64,000 nt of DNA from Litorimonas sp965205225. Its GTDB lineage: Bacteria > Pseudomonadota > Alphaproteobacteria > Caulobacterales > Maricaulaceae. Numbering within the stretch: the stretch's first letter is position 1; every line of letters begins with the position of its first letter. Location of the stretch: positions 1,302,001 through 1,366,000 of the forward strand of contig CBDBFZ010000003.1 of the NCBI GenBank assembly GCA_965205225.1, in the 5' to 3' direction. The notes under the pieces are model-generated. The model ran no database searches. It saw only the letters and a list, made by a program, of their open reading frames with translations, and was not told where the DNA came from. Below, one piece after another: positions 26,100 to 34,558 of the stretch. A program made the translations under genes and the position numbers.

Positions 26100-26397
26100 T
26101 GCCGTTTCGGCTGGTCAGGGTTACGGGATGCAGATACCGTTTTCCAGGCCGCGCCTGAAAGGCTTTCGAGATATAGCAGCTGTCATTATCGGTCATGACA
26201 CGGGGCACTTTCACACTGAACGCTTGTACCAGGCAATCGCGACCCTGAGGTGAACAATAGCACTGAGCGCTTTTTCATCGGTATGGATCTGGCTGAATGA
26301 GAGGCGAGAATGGTCGTCAATGCAGACATACACATATTCCCAACCATAGCTGCCAATCGCTCGGCCAAGCTCAAGGACTGGAGACGCGCCCACACCC
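26100..26397 (-). pseudogene. IS481-family transposase fragment
   Basis: Minus-strand pieces read GRAIGSYGWEYVYVCIDDHS (with the first catalytic Asp), RLSFSQIHTDEKALSAIVHL, and in another frame VPRVMTDNDSCYISKAF (second Asp). This is the IS481/IS3-like DDE core. Both ends are missing and frames are broken. Confidence 0.65.
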
Positions 26398-26481
26398 GAT
26401 ATGACAGAAGAGCCGACATCTGCATGGCCGCAATTACACTCGCAGCTATCATAATCTGGTGGACATAATGAGTCCTGAGCC
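26398..26481 (+). mobile_element. 3'-terminal fragment of an IS-C-like element
   Basis: The frame RYDRRADICMAAITLAAIII matches the C-terminus of IS-C transposase. It is followed by the IS-C end TAATGAGTCCTGAGCC. IS-B copy 2 then starts at the adjoining TA, the same arrangement as at 22440. Confidence 0.7.
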
Positions 26482-26483
26482 TA

Positions 26484-27344
26484 GGTTGTAGTGAAGAATT
26501 AATCATTTGAGCCAGATTTTGATAGCTGCGATATAGACGAAGCCCATATAGTTTTGGATATGCTTGTCATATCGCGTAGCCACACGCCGGAACTGTTTGA
26601 GATAGCCAAAGAAACGCTCGACAATATTACGTTCCTTATACAAAGCCATATCAGTTTGCCTTGGCTTGCGCGCATTTTTCCGGGACGGAATAACGGGCAT
26701 AGCCCCGCTCTCATTCACCGCGTCTATAACGCACCGGCCATCATAGCCCTTATCCGCCAAGACATGATCCGCCTTAAACCCTGCCAATAAGGCGGCGGCT
26801 TGCGTCATTTCGCTACAATGCCCGCCCGTTGCTATCAGGCGCAGAGCTAAACCCAATGCATCTGTCAGCCCATGTATTTTTGTCGTCAGGCCGCCCCTGG
26901 AACGTCCCCCCTGGAACGCCCCAATGCGTGGGCATCAGGCCCCCTTTTTTATGCCGCGCCCCGGCCGCTTGGGCATGCGCCCGCACAATTGTGGCATCCA
27001 TCATCAGCCACTCTTGATCAGCGTGAGTGCGCAAGGCCTTAAAGACATCTTCTAAAACCCCGGCCTCAACCCAGAGATAATAACGCCGTTTGACACTGTC
27101 AAAACGCCCGAACCGTTCGGGTAAATCGCGCCAACGCCCGCCCGAACGGGCCATCCACAACAAAGCATCAATGAAAAGCCTGTTATTGGCGTTGCGACCC
27201 GGTTTCCCTGTGCTCCCATAAGGCAAATAAGGCTTTAAACGGCTCCATTGTTCCTCCGTAAGTTCCTGATAACCAGACATATGTGCGCTCCTGACAAAAT
27301 GAAGGAACATTATAGAAAATAAAAGTTAATTCTTCACTACGACC
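26484..27344 (-). mobile_element. IS-B copy 2 (IS5 family, IS427-like)
   Basis: An 861-bp element with ends GGTTGTAGTGAAGAATTAA and TTAATTCTTCACTACGACC, flanked by TA (26482-26483 and 27345-27346). It is inserted immediately downstream of the RTX metalloprotease stop codon and in the same orientation as that gene. Confidence 0.9.
26503..27280 (-). CDS. IS-B transposase in two overlapping frames
   Basis: ORF1 starts at ATG 27280 (MSGYQELTEEQWSRLKPYLP) and carries FIDALLWMARSGGRWRDLPE and MMDATIVRAHAQ with the first Asp. It stops at 26813. ORF2 (to 26503) carries VLADKGYDG with the second Asp and ERNIVERFFGYLKQFRRVAT with the Glu. The overlap holds GGGGCGTTCCAGG followed by GGGGACGTTCCAGG, a near-tandem 13/14-bp repeat with a GGGGGG run. 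One G fewer there would fuse the frames. Production of an active enzyme would need frameshifting or transcript slippage; otherwise it is inactive. Confidence 0.75.
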
Positions 27345-27348
27345 TAGG

Positions 27349-30300
27349 CTAAGTGAACATGTCCTGCAGGGTCCAGCCATCCGTGCTAAAGCCGAACACA
27401 TCTGTCTGGAACAGGCCATCGGTCAAATCCGCCTTGAAAGGGGCGAGGTGATCCGCAAATTCGGACAGGTTCATCAGCGCTACGAAGTCGAATTCGAGAC
27501 TGATGCCGAAATCCTGTGCCAATGCGTCCGAACTTTCGGATACGGGCGCCGAAAGATCGGCCTTTGCTGCCGTGCTTTCTGCGCTGCTCGCCGTCGTGAA
27601 GATGAAGTCGCTCTCGGACAGGTCTGCGATGGACAGATTGGACAGGACAAATTGCCCATTATCGCCATTGGCGATGATCACAAAATTATCACCATTGACG
27701 TCCGTAATATCCTGGGCACTTGCAATGAGGGTCTGGAAGTCTGTTACGGAGCTCGACAGTTCGATTTTGTCGATCCCGACCTGGAAATCCGCAATCCGGT
27801 CGGTGCCCGTTCCGACTTGGTAGAACACATCCGCGCCCGTGCCGCCCAGCACGATATTATCGCCATTACCGCCCGTGACCCAGTCATCCCCGGCCAGGGC
27901 GTTGACGACATCATTGCCGTCGCCGCCGTCCAGATTATCATTGCCCGATATATCGGCGATGACATCATCGCCCGCCCCGCCGCGCAGCGTGTCATTGCCC
28001 ACCCCGCCAAAGATCGTGTCCGACCCGTTACCGCCATCGACGACATCATCGCCGCCAAAGGAATAGATAACGTCATTATCCGCACCGCCATAAATGGCGT
28101 CATTGCCGTCTTCCGCGACCAACACATCAATGCCAGCCCCGCCAATCAGCCTATTATTGCCCGATCCGCCAAAGATCGTGTCCGACCCGTTACCGCCATC
28201 GACGACATCATCGCCGCCAAAGGAATAGATAACGTCATTATCCGCACCGCCATAAATGGCGTCATTGCCGTCTTCCGCGACCAGCACATCAATGCTAGCC
28301 CCGCCAATCAGCCTATTATTGCCCGATCCGCCAAAGATCGTGTCGCTACCAGCCCCGCCAAAGATCAGATCATCGCCGCCCTCGGCATAGATCGTATCAT
28401 TGCCGTCGCCACCGATCACCGTGTCATTGCCGTTGCCCGCGACGAGCACATCAATATCGGCACCGCCGTCGAGAATATCGTCGCCGTCACCGCCGAATAG
28501 GCGATCAATCCCGCCTTCGCCGTAAAGCTGATCATCTCCGTCCTGGCCGTAGATCGTGTCATTGCCCGCGCCGCCAAAGACGATGTCGTCCCCGCCCGCC
28601 ATGACCAGACCGTCATTGCCGCCGAGGCCGTAAATCACCTCAGCCGCATTGGAGAAGCCTTGCGAGTCCGCACCTTCCGTCAGGTTCGTTCCCGCAAGGC
28701 CCCTAGGTGCCACAGGTGCAGCGGGAATAGTCACGGTTGGATCGTCCCCGGCCAGGGACGCGGTTGTCACAATCGTCTGCCCGCCATTGAAACCGACAAA
28801 TTCCACATCGGCCAGATTGATCCGGTCCGTGCCTTCCGTTCCGCCTGAAATGAAAAGGAATCGACCCTCATTCGTTTCATCGACAGAAATTGTATAGCGG
28901 CTCTGGCTCAATGCCAGGATGACCATATCGTTGCCCGCGCCGCCCGCATAAGTGTCGTTGCCGCCATTACCGGTAAAAACATTGTCCGAATCATTGCCGA
29001 TGAAACTGTCATCACCGGAGCCGCCAATCGCGTTTTCAATCACGGTGCCCACGGCAATTGTGATATTGTTGATTAACGGGTCTTCCGGGTCGTCCGTATT
29101 GATATTGTCGCCGATCGAGGAAAAAGAGCCTTCGACCAGGCTGATCACCTGATTGGCCGAATAGGATGAGAAATCGAGCGTATCGGTACCGCCAGAATCA
29201 TAGATGGCGAGTGATGGCGGGCGGATTCCCCGATTAAAGAAGGTTCCCTCGAAATCCAGAACGCCGGTTTCCGTCGAATTGAACCCGTAAACGCTATCGC
29301 CGGAGCGGGTCTGTCCATTGGCCCCGTAGAAATTCTGGATTGCGACAATGTCGACAAGCTGAGGCGTCAGAACAAGCCGCGGCGTCCCGGTGCCTGCCTC
29401 GCCCTGATCACGATAGCTCATGACCGTGTAGTTCCAGGCATCCTGATTATAGACATGGTAACTCACGTCCGCATCGCTACTCGACCTATTATAGGGGCCT
29501 GAATGACCCAAGCCGAGCGCGTGACCGACTTCATGGAGATAGACCTGGTAGCGGTAGGAGTTCAGCGCATAATTGGCCGAACCATCAGGATTGGTGTCCC
29601 AATTGGCAGAGACAGTGACTGTGACCGATATTATCGTGCCATTGGACGTTGTCGAACGGGTAACGGCCTGCCGGCCACCATTTTCACCATTGTCTTCGTT
29701 GAAGTTGATATCGGGATCGGCATCCGCTGCGGCCGCCGTGAAGGTCAGCCCCGAGACCTCAGCCCAGGCGTCCATCGCCATGAGCGCGAGCGTTTTGGCC
29801 CCGTCGGACAAAGCGGAAATGTCGTAGGTCAGATCCGTCTTGTCCCACTTCGCTTCATTGTCGAACTGACTGGTCAGAAAGAAGGCGGCTTGATCCAGCG
29901 TGAAGTCGGGGCGATTATTGCCTTCCTCAGCATAGACTGTGTAATCACCCGTCGTCACCTCCCAGCCGCTGGCACCAAGATAATATGTACCGGATTCATC
30001 AGGCGTAAAGGTTAGGAACGAGTTACGGTTTGCCCTAACCCCATCGATTTCAACATCGTCATTGCGGTCAATTTCAGTGCCCGCAGAATTATAGAGGATC
30101 AGCAGCGGGTCTTCATGCGGATTGTCCCCATCCCGCAACATGATGAAAGTATATTGTACGCCCGCCTGAAGTTCGACGGCATACCAGTCCTCATCCGTTC
30201 CGGATCCGCGCGTGCCCGACGCCGAGCCGCCAATCGTGATGGTGCCCGTCGTGCTTGTATCAGCCGGCAGATCGCTATCGGTCGGCTCATTGGCTGTACC

Positions 30301-30816
30301 GAATATGGCTTCGGCGAACGCCTCGGCCGTTTCCTGAAGGCTATTGGCAAATATGTTCGCGTCAACGTCTCCCAGTGCGGAAATGGAACCGATCAGAGTG
30401 CTGAAGTTAGAGATGTCCAGGCCGGAATCGAGCAATTGCTGAATCTGATCGCTCAGCTTCATGATCTGCGTTTTCGCATTCATCCCGTGATCGTGCCCGC
30501 AACAGGCACAGCCATTGGACTGCGCTTCGAAGATATGTCCATTATCGACCATGGCTGTGAACAATACTTGCGCAAAAATTATCGCCGGGTCGGATTGGAA
30601 CAGGGCAGCCATGGTCCCCATATCCGGCGCAGACGATACGGAGTCGAGAATTGGGGCATCCGCCGAGAACACCGGATTTATCAGTGTCGAACCGCTAAAG
30701 GATGGGGGCTGCAACGTTTCTGAAAAGCCTTTGAGCGAATCTGGTTGCAGATCGTTTTGCAGACCGTAAAGACGTAATGCTGATGTCAAAGCTGAAGAAT
30801 CATAAGGCTTAAACAT
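27349..30816 (-). CDS. secreted M10 (serralysin-like) metalloprotease with PPC domain and RTX repeats
   Basis: From ATG 30816, with GAGGGAA 6-7 bases upstream, the protein is 1155 residues. In order: a low-similarity N-terminal region with a CACCGHDHG cluster (about residue 105-113); a PPC domain (about 195-300); a metalloprotease domain with HEVGHALGLGHSG (zinc ligands and Glu) and the Met-turn YTVMSYRDQG; a linker; then many RTX nonapeptides (GGAGNDTIYG-type) that bind calcium; and a leaderless C-terminal tail ending LQDMFT. This is a type I secretion substrate, but no ABC exporter is in the window. It lies between IS-B copies 2 and 3, and a deleted second copy lies at 3298-4238. An upstream in-frame extension to 30870 is IS-derived. 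Confidence 0.92.
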   Translation of the reverse strand: MFKPYDSSALTSALRLYGLQNDLQPDSLKGFSETLQPPSFSGSTLINPVFSADAPILDSVSSAPDMGTMAALFQSDPAIIFAQVLFTAMVDNGHIFEAQSNGCACCGHDHGMNAKTQIMKLSDQIQQLLDSGLDISNFSTLIGSISALGDVDANIFANSLQETAEAFAEAIFGTANEPTDSDLPADTSTTGTITIGGSASGTRGSGTDEDWYAVELQAGVQYTFIMLRDGDNPHEDPLLILYNSAGTEIDRNDDVEIDGVRANRNSFLTFTPDESGTYYLGASGWEVTTGDYTVYAEEGNNRPDFTLDQAAFFLTSQFDNEAKWDKTDLTYDISALSDGAKTLALMAMDAWAEVSGLTFTAAAADADPDINFNEDNGENGGRQAVTRSTTSNGTIISVTVTVSANWDTNPDGSANYALNSYRYQVYLHEVGHALGLGHSGPYNRSSSDADVSYHVYNQDAWNYTVMSYRDQGEAGTGTPRLVLTPQLVDIVAIQNFYGANGQTRSGDSVYGFNSTETGVLDFEGTFFNRGIRPPSLAIYDSGGTDTLDFSSYSANQVISLVEGSFSSIGDNINTDDPEDPLINNITIAVGTVIENAIGGSGDDSFIGNDSDNVFTGNGGNDTYAGGAGNDMVILALSQSRYTISVDETNEGRFLFISGGTEGTDRINLADVEFVGFNGGQTIVTTASLAGDDPTVTIPAAPVAPRGLAGTNLTEGADSQGFSNAAEVIYGLGGNDGLVMAGGDDIVFGGAGNDTIYGQDGDDQLYGEGGIDRLFGGDGDDILDGGADIDVLVAGNGNDTVIGGDGNDTIYAEGGDDLIFGGAGSDTIFGGSGNNRLIGGASIDVLVAEDGNDAIYGGADNDVIYSFGGDDVVDGGNGSDTIFGGSGNNRLIGGAGIDVLVAEDGNDAIYGGADNDVIYSFGGDDVVDGGNGSDTIFGGVGNDTLRGGAGDDVIADISGNDNLDGGDGNDVVNALAGDDWVTGGNGDNIVLGGTGADVFYQVGTGTDRIADFQVGIDKIELSSSVTDFQTLIASAQDITDVNGDNFVIIANGDNGQFVLSNLSIADLSESDFIFTTASSAESTAAKADLSAPVSESSDALAQDFGISLEFDFVALMNLSEFADHLAPFKADLTDGLFQTDVFGFSTDGWTLQDMFT
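28007..28330. repeat. tandem 162-bp duplication inside the RTX region
   Basis: Two copies (28007-28168 and 28169-28330) are almost identical at DNA level. Each encodes 54 residues, six RTX nonapeptides, including LVAEDGNDAIYGGADNDVIY. The third occurrence of the leading bases begins at 28331 before diverging. The reading frame is kept. Confidence 0.9.
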
Positions 30817-30851
30817 ATAAACTTCCCTCATCGCACTGGACCGAATGGCTA

Positions 30852-31160
30852 GGTCGTAGACAAGAATCAATCATTTGAGCCAGGTTTGGATAGCGGCGAG
30901 TTTGACGAAGCCTCTATGGTTTTGACCAGGTTTGTCATATCGCGCTAGCCCCCGCCTGAACGGGCCATCCACAACACAGCACCAATGAAAAGCCTGTTAT
31001 GGGTGTTGCTACCCTGTTTCCCTGTACTCCCACAAGGCTAAGTAAGACTTTGACCGGGTCCATTGTTCATCCGATAAGTTCCTGATAACCAGACAGACAG
31101 GTTCTCCTGACAAAAGACAGGAACATTATACAAAACAAAAGTCAATTCCTCACTACGACT
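30852..31160 (-). mobile_element. IS-B copy 3, internally deleted (about 309 bp)
   Basis: The left end GGTCGTAGACAAGAATCAATCATTTGAGCC (read GGTCGTAGACAAGAATCAAT) and the right end AAAGTCAATTCCTCACTACG resemble IS-B ends. The inside has parts of the transposase 3' end joined to parts of the 5' end. The middle is missing. TA flanks both sides. It has the same orientation as copy 2, 3.5 kb away across the protease gene. Confidence 0.8.
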
Positions 31161-31163
31161 TAG

Positions 31164-31185
31164 ACATTTTATATGACGACGGACA
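31164..31185. mobile_element. tip of an IS-G-like element
   Basis: ACATTTTATATGACGACGGA matches the right end of IS-G at 44674-44695 (ACATTTTATATGACAACGGA) with one difference. Nothing else of the element is present here. Confidence 0.5.
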
Positions 31186-31196
31186 GTCCACGCCGC

Positions 31197-31700
31197 CTAG
31201 TTGTTTTCCAACGGACTGACCAAAGCGTCTGCCACATCATCTGAGAGAATAAGACCAAGACCGAGAACAATCCCGGCAGTTACGGCCACTCCAATGATGA
31301 CAGTATTCCCATTCAAGTTTGCCGCAAAGTCGGAGTCAAACTCATAGTTCCAATCATTTCCGGCGAGCATCATATATTCGTCGCCAGATGTGGTAACGCC
31401 CAATTCGAAAAGGCTGGCGCGCCGATAAATTTGCGGATCAGCTTGCCAATCCCTGTTCAGGTCCAGTGCCAAGGATAGCCGGGAAGAGTGGAGAGAATTT
31501 CTGCGATTCTGGCCGGACCAGTTCATGAATAATTTGATGCCTGCAAAAACTTCAGGCTGGTCCAGAGCGCTATCTTTGAAGTCAAGGCCGTAGCTAGGCT
31601 CGTTCCAGGAAGCATGAGTCTGAGCTTGCTGTGCTCTTGCGGGGGCACTTGCATACAATAACGGCGCAGCCAAAAAAGCCGCTATCCCCAGTTTCACCAT
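31197..31700 (-). CDS. secreted protein of unknown function
   Basis: From ATG 31700 the protein is 167 residues with a clear signal peptide (MVKLGIAAFLAAPLLYASAP, cleavage after ARA). The mature part has EPSYGLDFKD, GIKLFMNWSG and LSLALDLNRDW, a beta-rich look. A hydrophobic segment follows near the C-terminus (TVIIGVAVTAGIVLGLGLIL). I do not recognise a family. A second ATG lies 18 bases upstream in frame. It sits between IS remnants but keeps an intact frame, so it is probably a functional host gene. Confidence 0.6.
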   Translation of the reverse strand: MVKLGIAAFLAAPLLYASAPARAQQAQTHASWNEPSYGLDFKDSALDQPEVFAGIKLFMNWSGQNRRNSLHSSRLSLALDLNRDWQADPQIYRRASLFELGVTTSGDEYMMLAGNDWNYEFDSDFAANLNGNTVIIGVAVTAGIVLGLGLILSDDVADALVSPLENN

Positions 31701-31847
31701 GCTCACATCAATCTCCATCACAAATCTATTCTTGCAATCATAACATAAAACTGGGCGCGTGGCAACACTCTGCTCGACTTTTGGGAGACGAAGCGAAGAT
31801 TATGTGAGCCGATATTCCCAATTCCAGAATATCACATGTCCAGCACC

Positions 31848-32605
31848 TTATTATGTACCAGTTTGATTTGGAGTTTCTGGGATAGCTGAACGCATATTCA
31901 GGGATTGGTGCAGCCTGATATTGTTATATTCTTTGAGCTACATATTGATGACGATTTGGGCGCAGGTCGACGCTTGTGAGCCACTCGGCATTCAGGACTT
32001 CATGACGCAAGGTTCCATTAAACCGCTCATTATAGCCATTTTCCCAAGGCGACCCAGGATAGATCTGTATAGGCTTAATGCCGACCTTACCCCACTATAA
32101 ACTCAGAGCCGTTATCTGATCTTATATATTCCGGCTTACCGAGCTTGAGCAGGAGTGGATATAAGGCTTCCAACACATCCGCCGAGCTCATTCTAGGATT
32201 CACTTCTATGCAGAGAGCCCAACGCGTATACTCATCCAGAACTATCAACATCTTGTAAGATAGGCCAGAACTGAGTTTGTCGTGAACGAAATCTACGTTC
32301 CAGATATGGTTGGGGTATTGCGCCCTGAGCCTGATGATCGAGTTGTCTTTATGATACAATCGGTGACGTTTTTTGTGTCGCTTAGGAAGCTGAAGTCCTT
32401 CCTCACGCCATAGCCGTTCAACCTTTTTGTGATTAACGGCCCAGCTTTCCATAAGCAGAAGTGCAGCTATCTTACGGGAACCATATCGACTATATCGTAA
32501 GCTCCTTACTTCCATTGTTGCCAAGGCAAGAGGCCTACAAAAGCCGGAGCACATCAAATGATGAGGAAGAGTTGCGCTTGGTTTTAATCAAGCTGGCCTT
32601 ACATT
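31848..32605 (-). mobile_element. IS-E copy 2 (IS3 family), degenerate and partly inverted
   Basis: From TGTACCAGTTTGATTT (31852) the minus strand carries a decayed orfB: EYIRSDNGSEFI, VDFVHDKLSSGLSYKMLIVL, HKKVERLWREEGLQLPKR and SRYGSRKIAALLL. The next part of orfB (NDEEELRLVLIKLA) is on the plus strand at about 32550-32595, so the 5' end has been inverted. OrfA is missing. Confidence 0.75.
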
Positions 32606-33556
32606 ATGAGCGGAGTTATAGATTACACGGAAGAGTTCAAGCGCGAGGCTTCGGCGCAGGTTTCAAGGCAGGGTCATTCAGTTAAATCAGTATCAGATCG
32701 GCTGGTATTAGCCCGAAGTCGCTTTACGGTTGGGTCAAGCGTTATGGCGACGCATCCGGCAAGATACCGGATGTAGCGGATCAGTTTGAGATCAAGCGTC
32801 TAAAGTCCGAGCTTAGGCTTAGGCGCGTCACCGAGGAGCGCGACATCTTAAAAAAGGCCACGGCGTTCTTTGCAAAGGACCACGGGTGAAGTACGCCTTT
32901 ATCAAAGCGCATCGGGATGAGTTCTCGGTACGCGCCATGTGCCGTGTTCTCAAGGTTCATACGAGCGGGTTTTATGCGTGGCTCAAGAACGGTTTATCCG
33001 CTCAAGCCAAGTCAAGCCAGACGTAGGCGTCGTTTGAGTGACCTTGTCAAGCAATCCTGGCTTGAGAGCGGTTGCGTATATGGCTATCGTAAAATCCATC
33101 ACGGCCTGCTCAGCCTCGGTGAACGCTGTGCGCCCAACACGGTTGCGAAGCTCATGCAAAGTGAAGGATTATGGGCGCAAATCGGCTATAAACGCCGTCC
33201 CGGCAAGTATGGCACTCAACCTGCTGTCGTGGCAGCTAATCAGTTGCAGCAGGACTTCAACGTCACCGCGCCTGGCATTGTTTGGGTGACCAACATCCCT
33301 ATATCCGCACGCATGAAGGTTGGCTGTATTTAGCGGCCGTCATCGACCTGTATTCGCGCAAAATTATAGGTTGGTCGATGCATTCATGGATGCAGACATT
33401 GCTCGCTTTGAACGCTTTGCTGATGGCCGTCTGGAGACGCAAACCGACAGACAAAGTCATCCTTCACTCCGACCAAGCTTCACAGTTTACTGACCATGAT
33501 TGGCGTGAGTTCCTGGCGGAACACAATCTGGAAGCCAGGGTATGGACTCGATTGAT
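32606..33556 (+). mobile_element. IS-H (IS3 family, IS51/IS911-like), frameshifted remnant
   Basis: OrfA starts MSGVIDYTEEFKREA. It loses frame at CTGGTATT (about 32702) and continues in another frame as ISPKSLYGWVKRYGDASGKI and RRVTEERDILKKATAFFAKD. OrfB follows (KYAFIKAHRDEFSVRAMCRV, ESGCVYGYRKIHHGLLSLGE, WLYLAAVIDLYSRKIIGWSM, KVILHSDQASQFTDHDW) with at least three frame changes. The third catalytic residue and right end are lost at 33556, where another IS remnant begins. Confidence 0.8.
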
Positions 33557-33966
33557 CTAACATCTGATGGCGAAGATATGTAGCATGGCGAGGAAGCTGG
33601 TGGCATATTTTTCGGAGCGTGTTGCGAGGCGGCGCATATTCTTCATCTTACAGAAGAAACGCTCGACGATATTGCGCATGGCATAGGGGATTTTGTCATG
33701 GGCGATGGGATGGTGCGCATTGCTCTTGGATGGAACCACGCATACGGCTCCTTCATCGGCACCCTGTTGCCTGATTTTGGTGCTGCCGTAAACTTTGTTG
33801 GCAAGGATGGCGCGTGGCGGTGTTTCCCAGTTCAAAAAGACATTCATCAGCTGGCTATCGTGCACATGTCCACCCGAAATTGAGAGGCGCAGCGGACTGC
33901 CTTTGGCATTTAAAGCCGCACGAACCTTGGTGGTACGGCCGCCGCGTGAGCCGCCAATGTCCAGCC
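33557..33966 (-). pseudogene. IS5-family transposase, C-terminal half
   Basis: An open minus-strand frame reads GGSRGGRTTKVRAALNAKGS, GGHVHDSQLMNVFL, NKVYGSTKIRQQGADEGA and MRNIVERFFCKMKNMRRLAT. This is the C-terminal part of an IS5/IS1031-like transposase, different from IS-A, IS-B and IS-C. The 5' part is replaced by the IS-E end at about 33967. Confidence 0.75.
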
Positions 33967-34558
33967 CCCATTTTATGTACCAGTTTGATTTAGAGTCTCT
34001 GGAACGGGTGGACGCATATTCAGGGACTGATGCGGTCTTATGTGATTGTACTGTTTGAGCCACATATTGATAACGATTTGGGCTTGATCAATGCTTGTGA
34101 ACCATTCTGCATTAAGCACTTCATGACGTAGGATTCCATTGAACCTCTCGTTGTAGCCGTTTTCCCACGGTGAGCCCGGATAGATTTGTATGGGTTTAAT
34201 GCCAACCTTACGCAGCCAAAGCTGGAGAGCTGCCGCGATAAACTCAGGCCTGTTATCTGATCTGATATACTCCGGCTTCCCGTGTTTGAGCAGAAGCGGA
34301 TATAAGGCCCCCAAAACATCCGCCGAGCCCATCTTTGGCTTCACTTCAACACAGAGAGCCTGGCGGGTATATTCATCTAGTGCCGTCAACATCTTATAAG
34401 AACGCCCAGAACTCAGCTTATCGTGAACAAAGTCTACGCTCCATATGTGGTTCTGGTATTGTGGACGCAGGCGGATCACGGAACTGTCTTTATGATACAG
34501 CCGTCGACGCTTCTTATGGCGCTTGGGAAGTTGAAGGCCTTCCTCACGCCACAAACGT

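Noticed and set aside
27448..28500. Long plus-strand frame of 350 codons opposite the RTX protease
   Set aside because: It is the mirror of the repetitive GC-rich RTX codons; it lacks a ribosome site and known domains, and the minus frame has clear protease and RTX signatures.
27840..28620. Regularly spaced repeats that could suggest a CRISPR array
   Set aside because: The periodicity is 27 bp (nine codons) and 162 bp with no unique spacers; the repeats translate as RTX nonapeptides.
30817..30870. Longer N-terminus for the RTX protease
   Set aside because: The extra codons fall in the IS-B copy 3 end, and a good ribosome site precedes ATG 30816.
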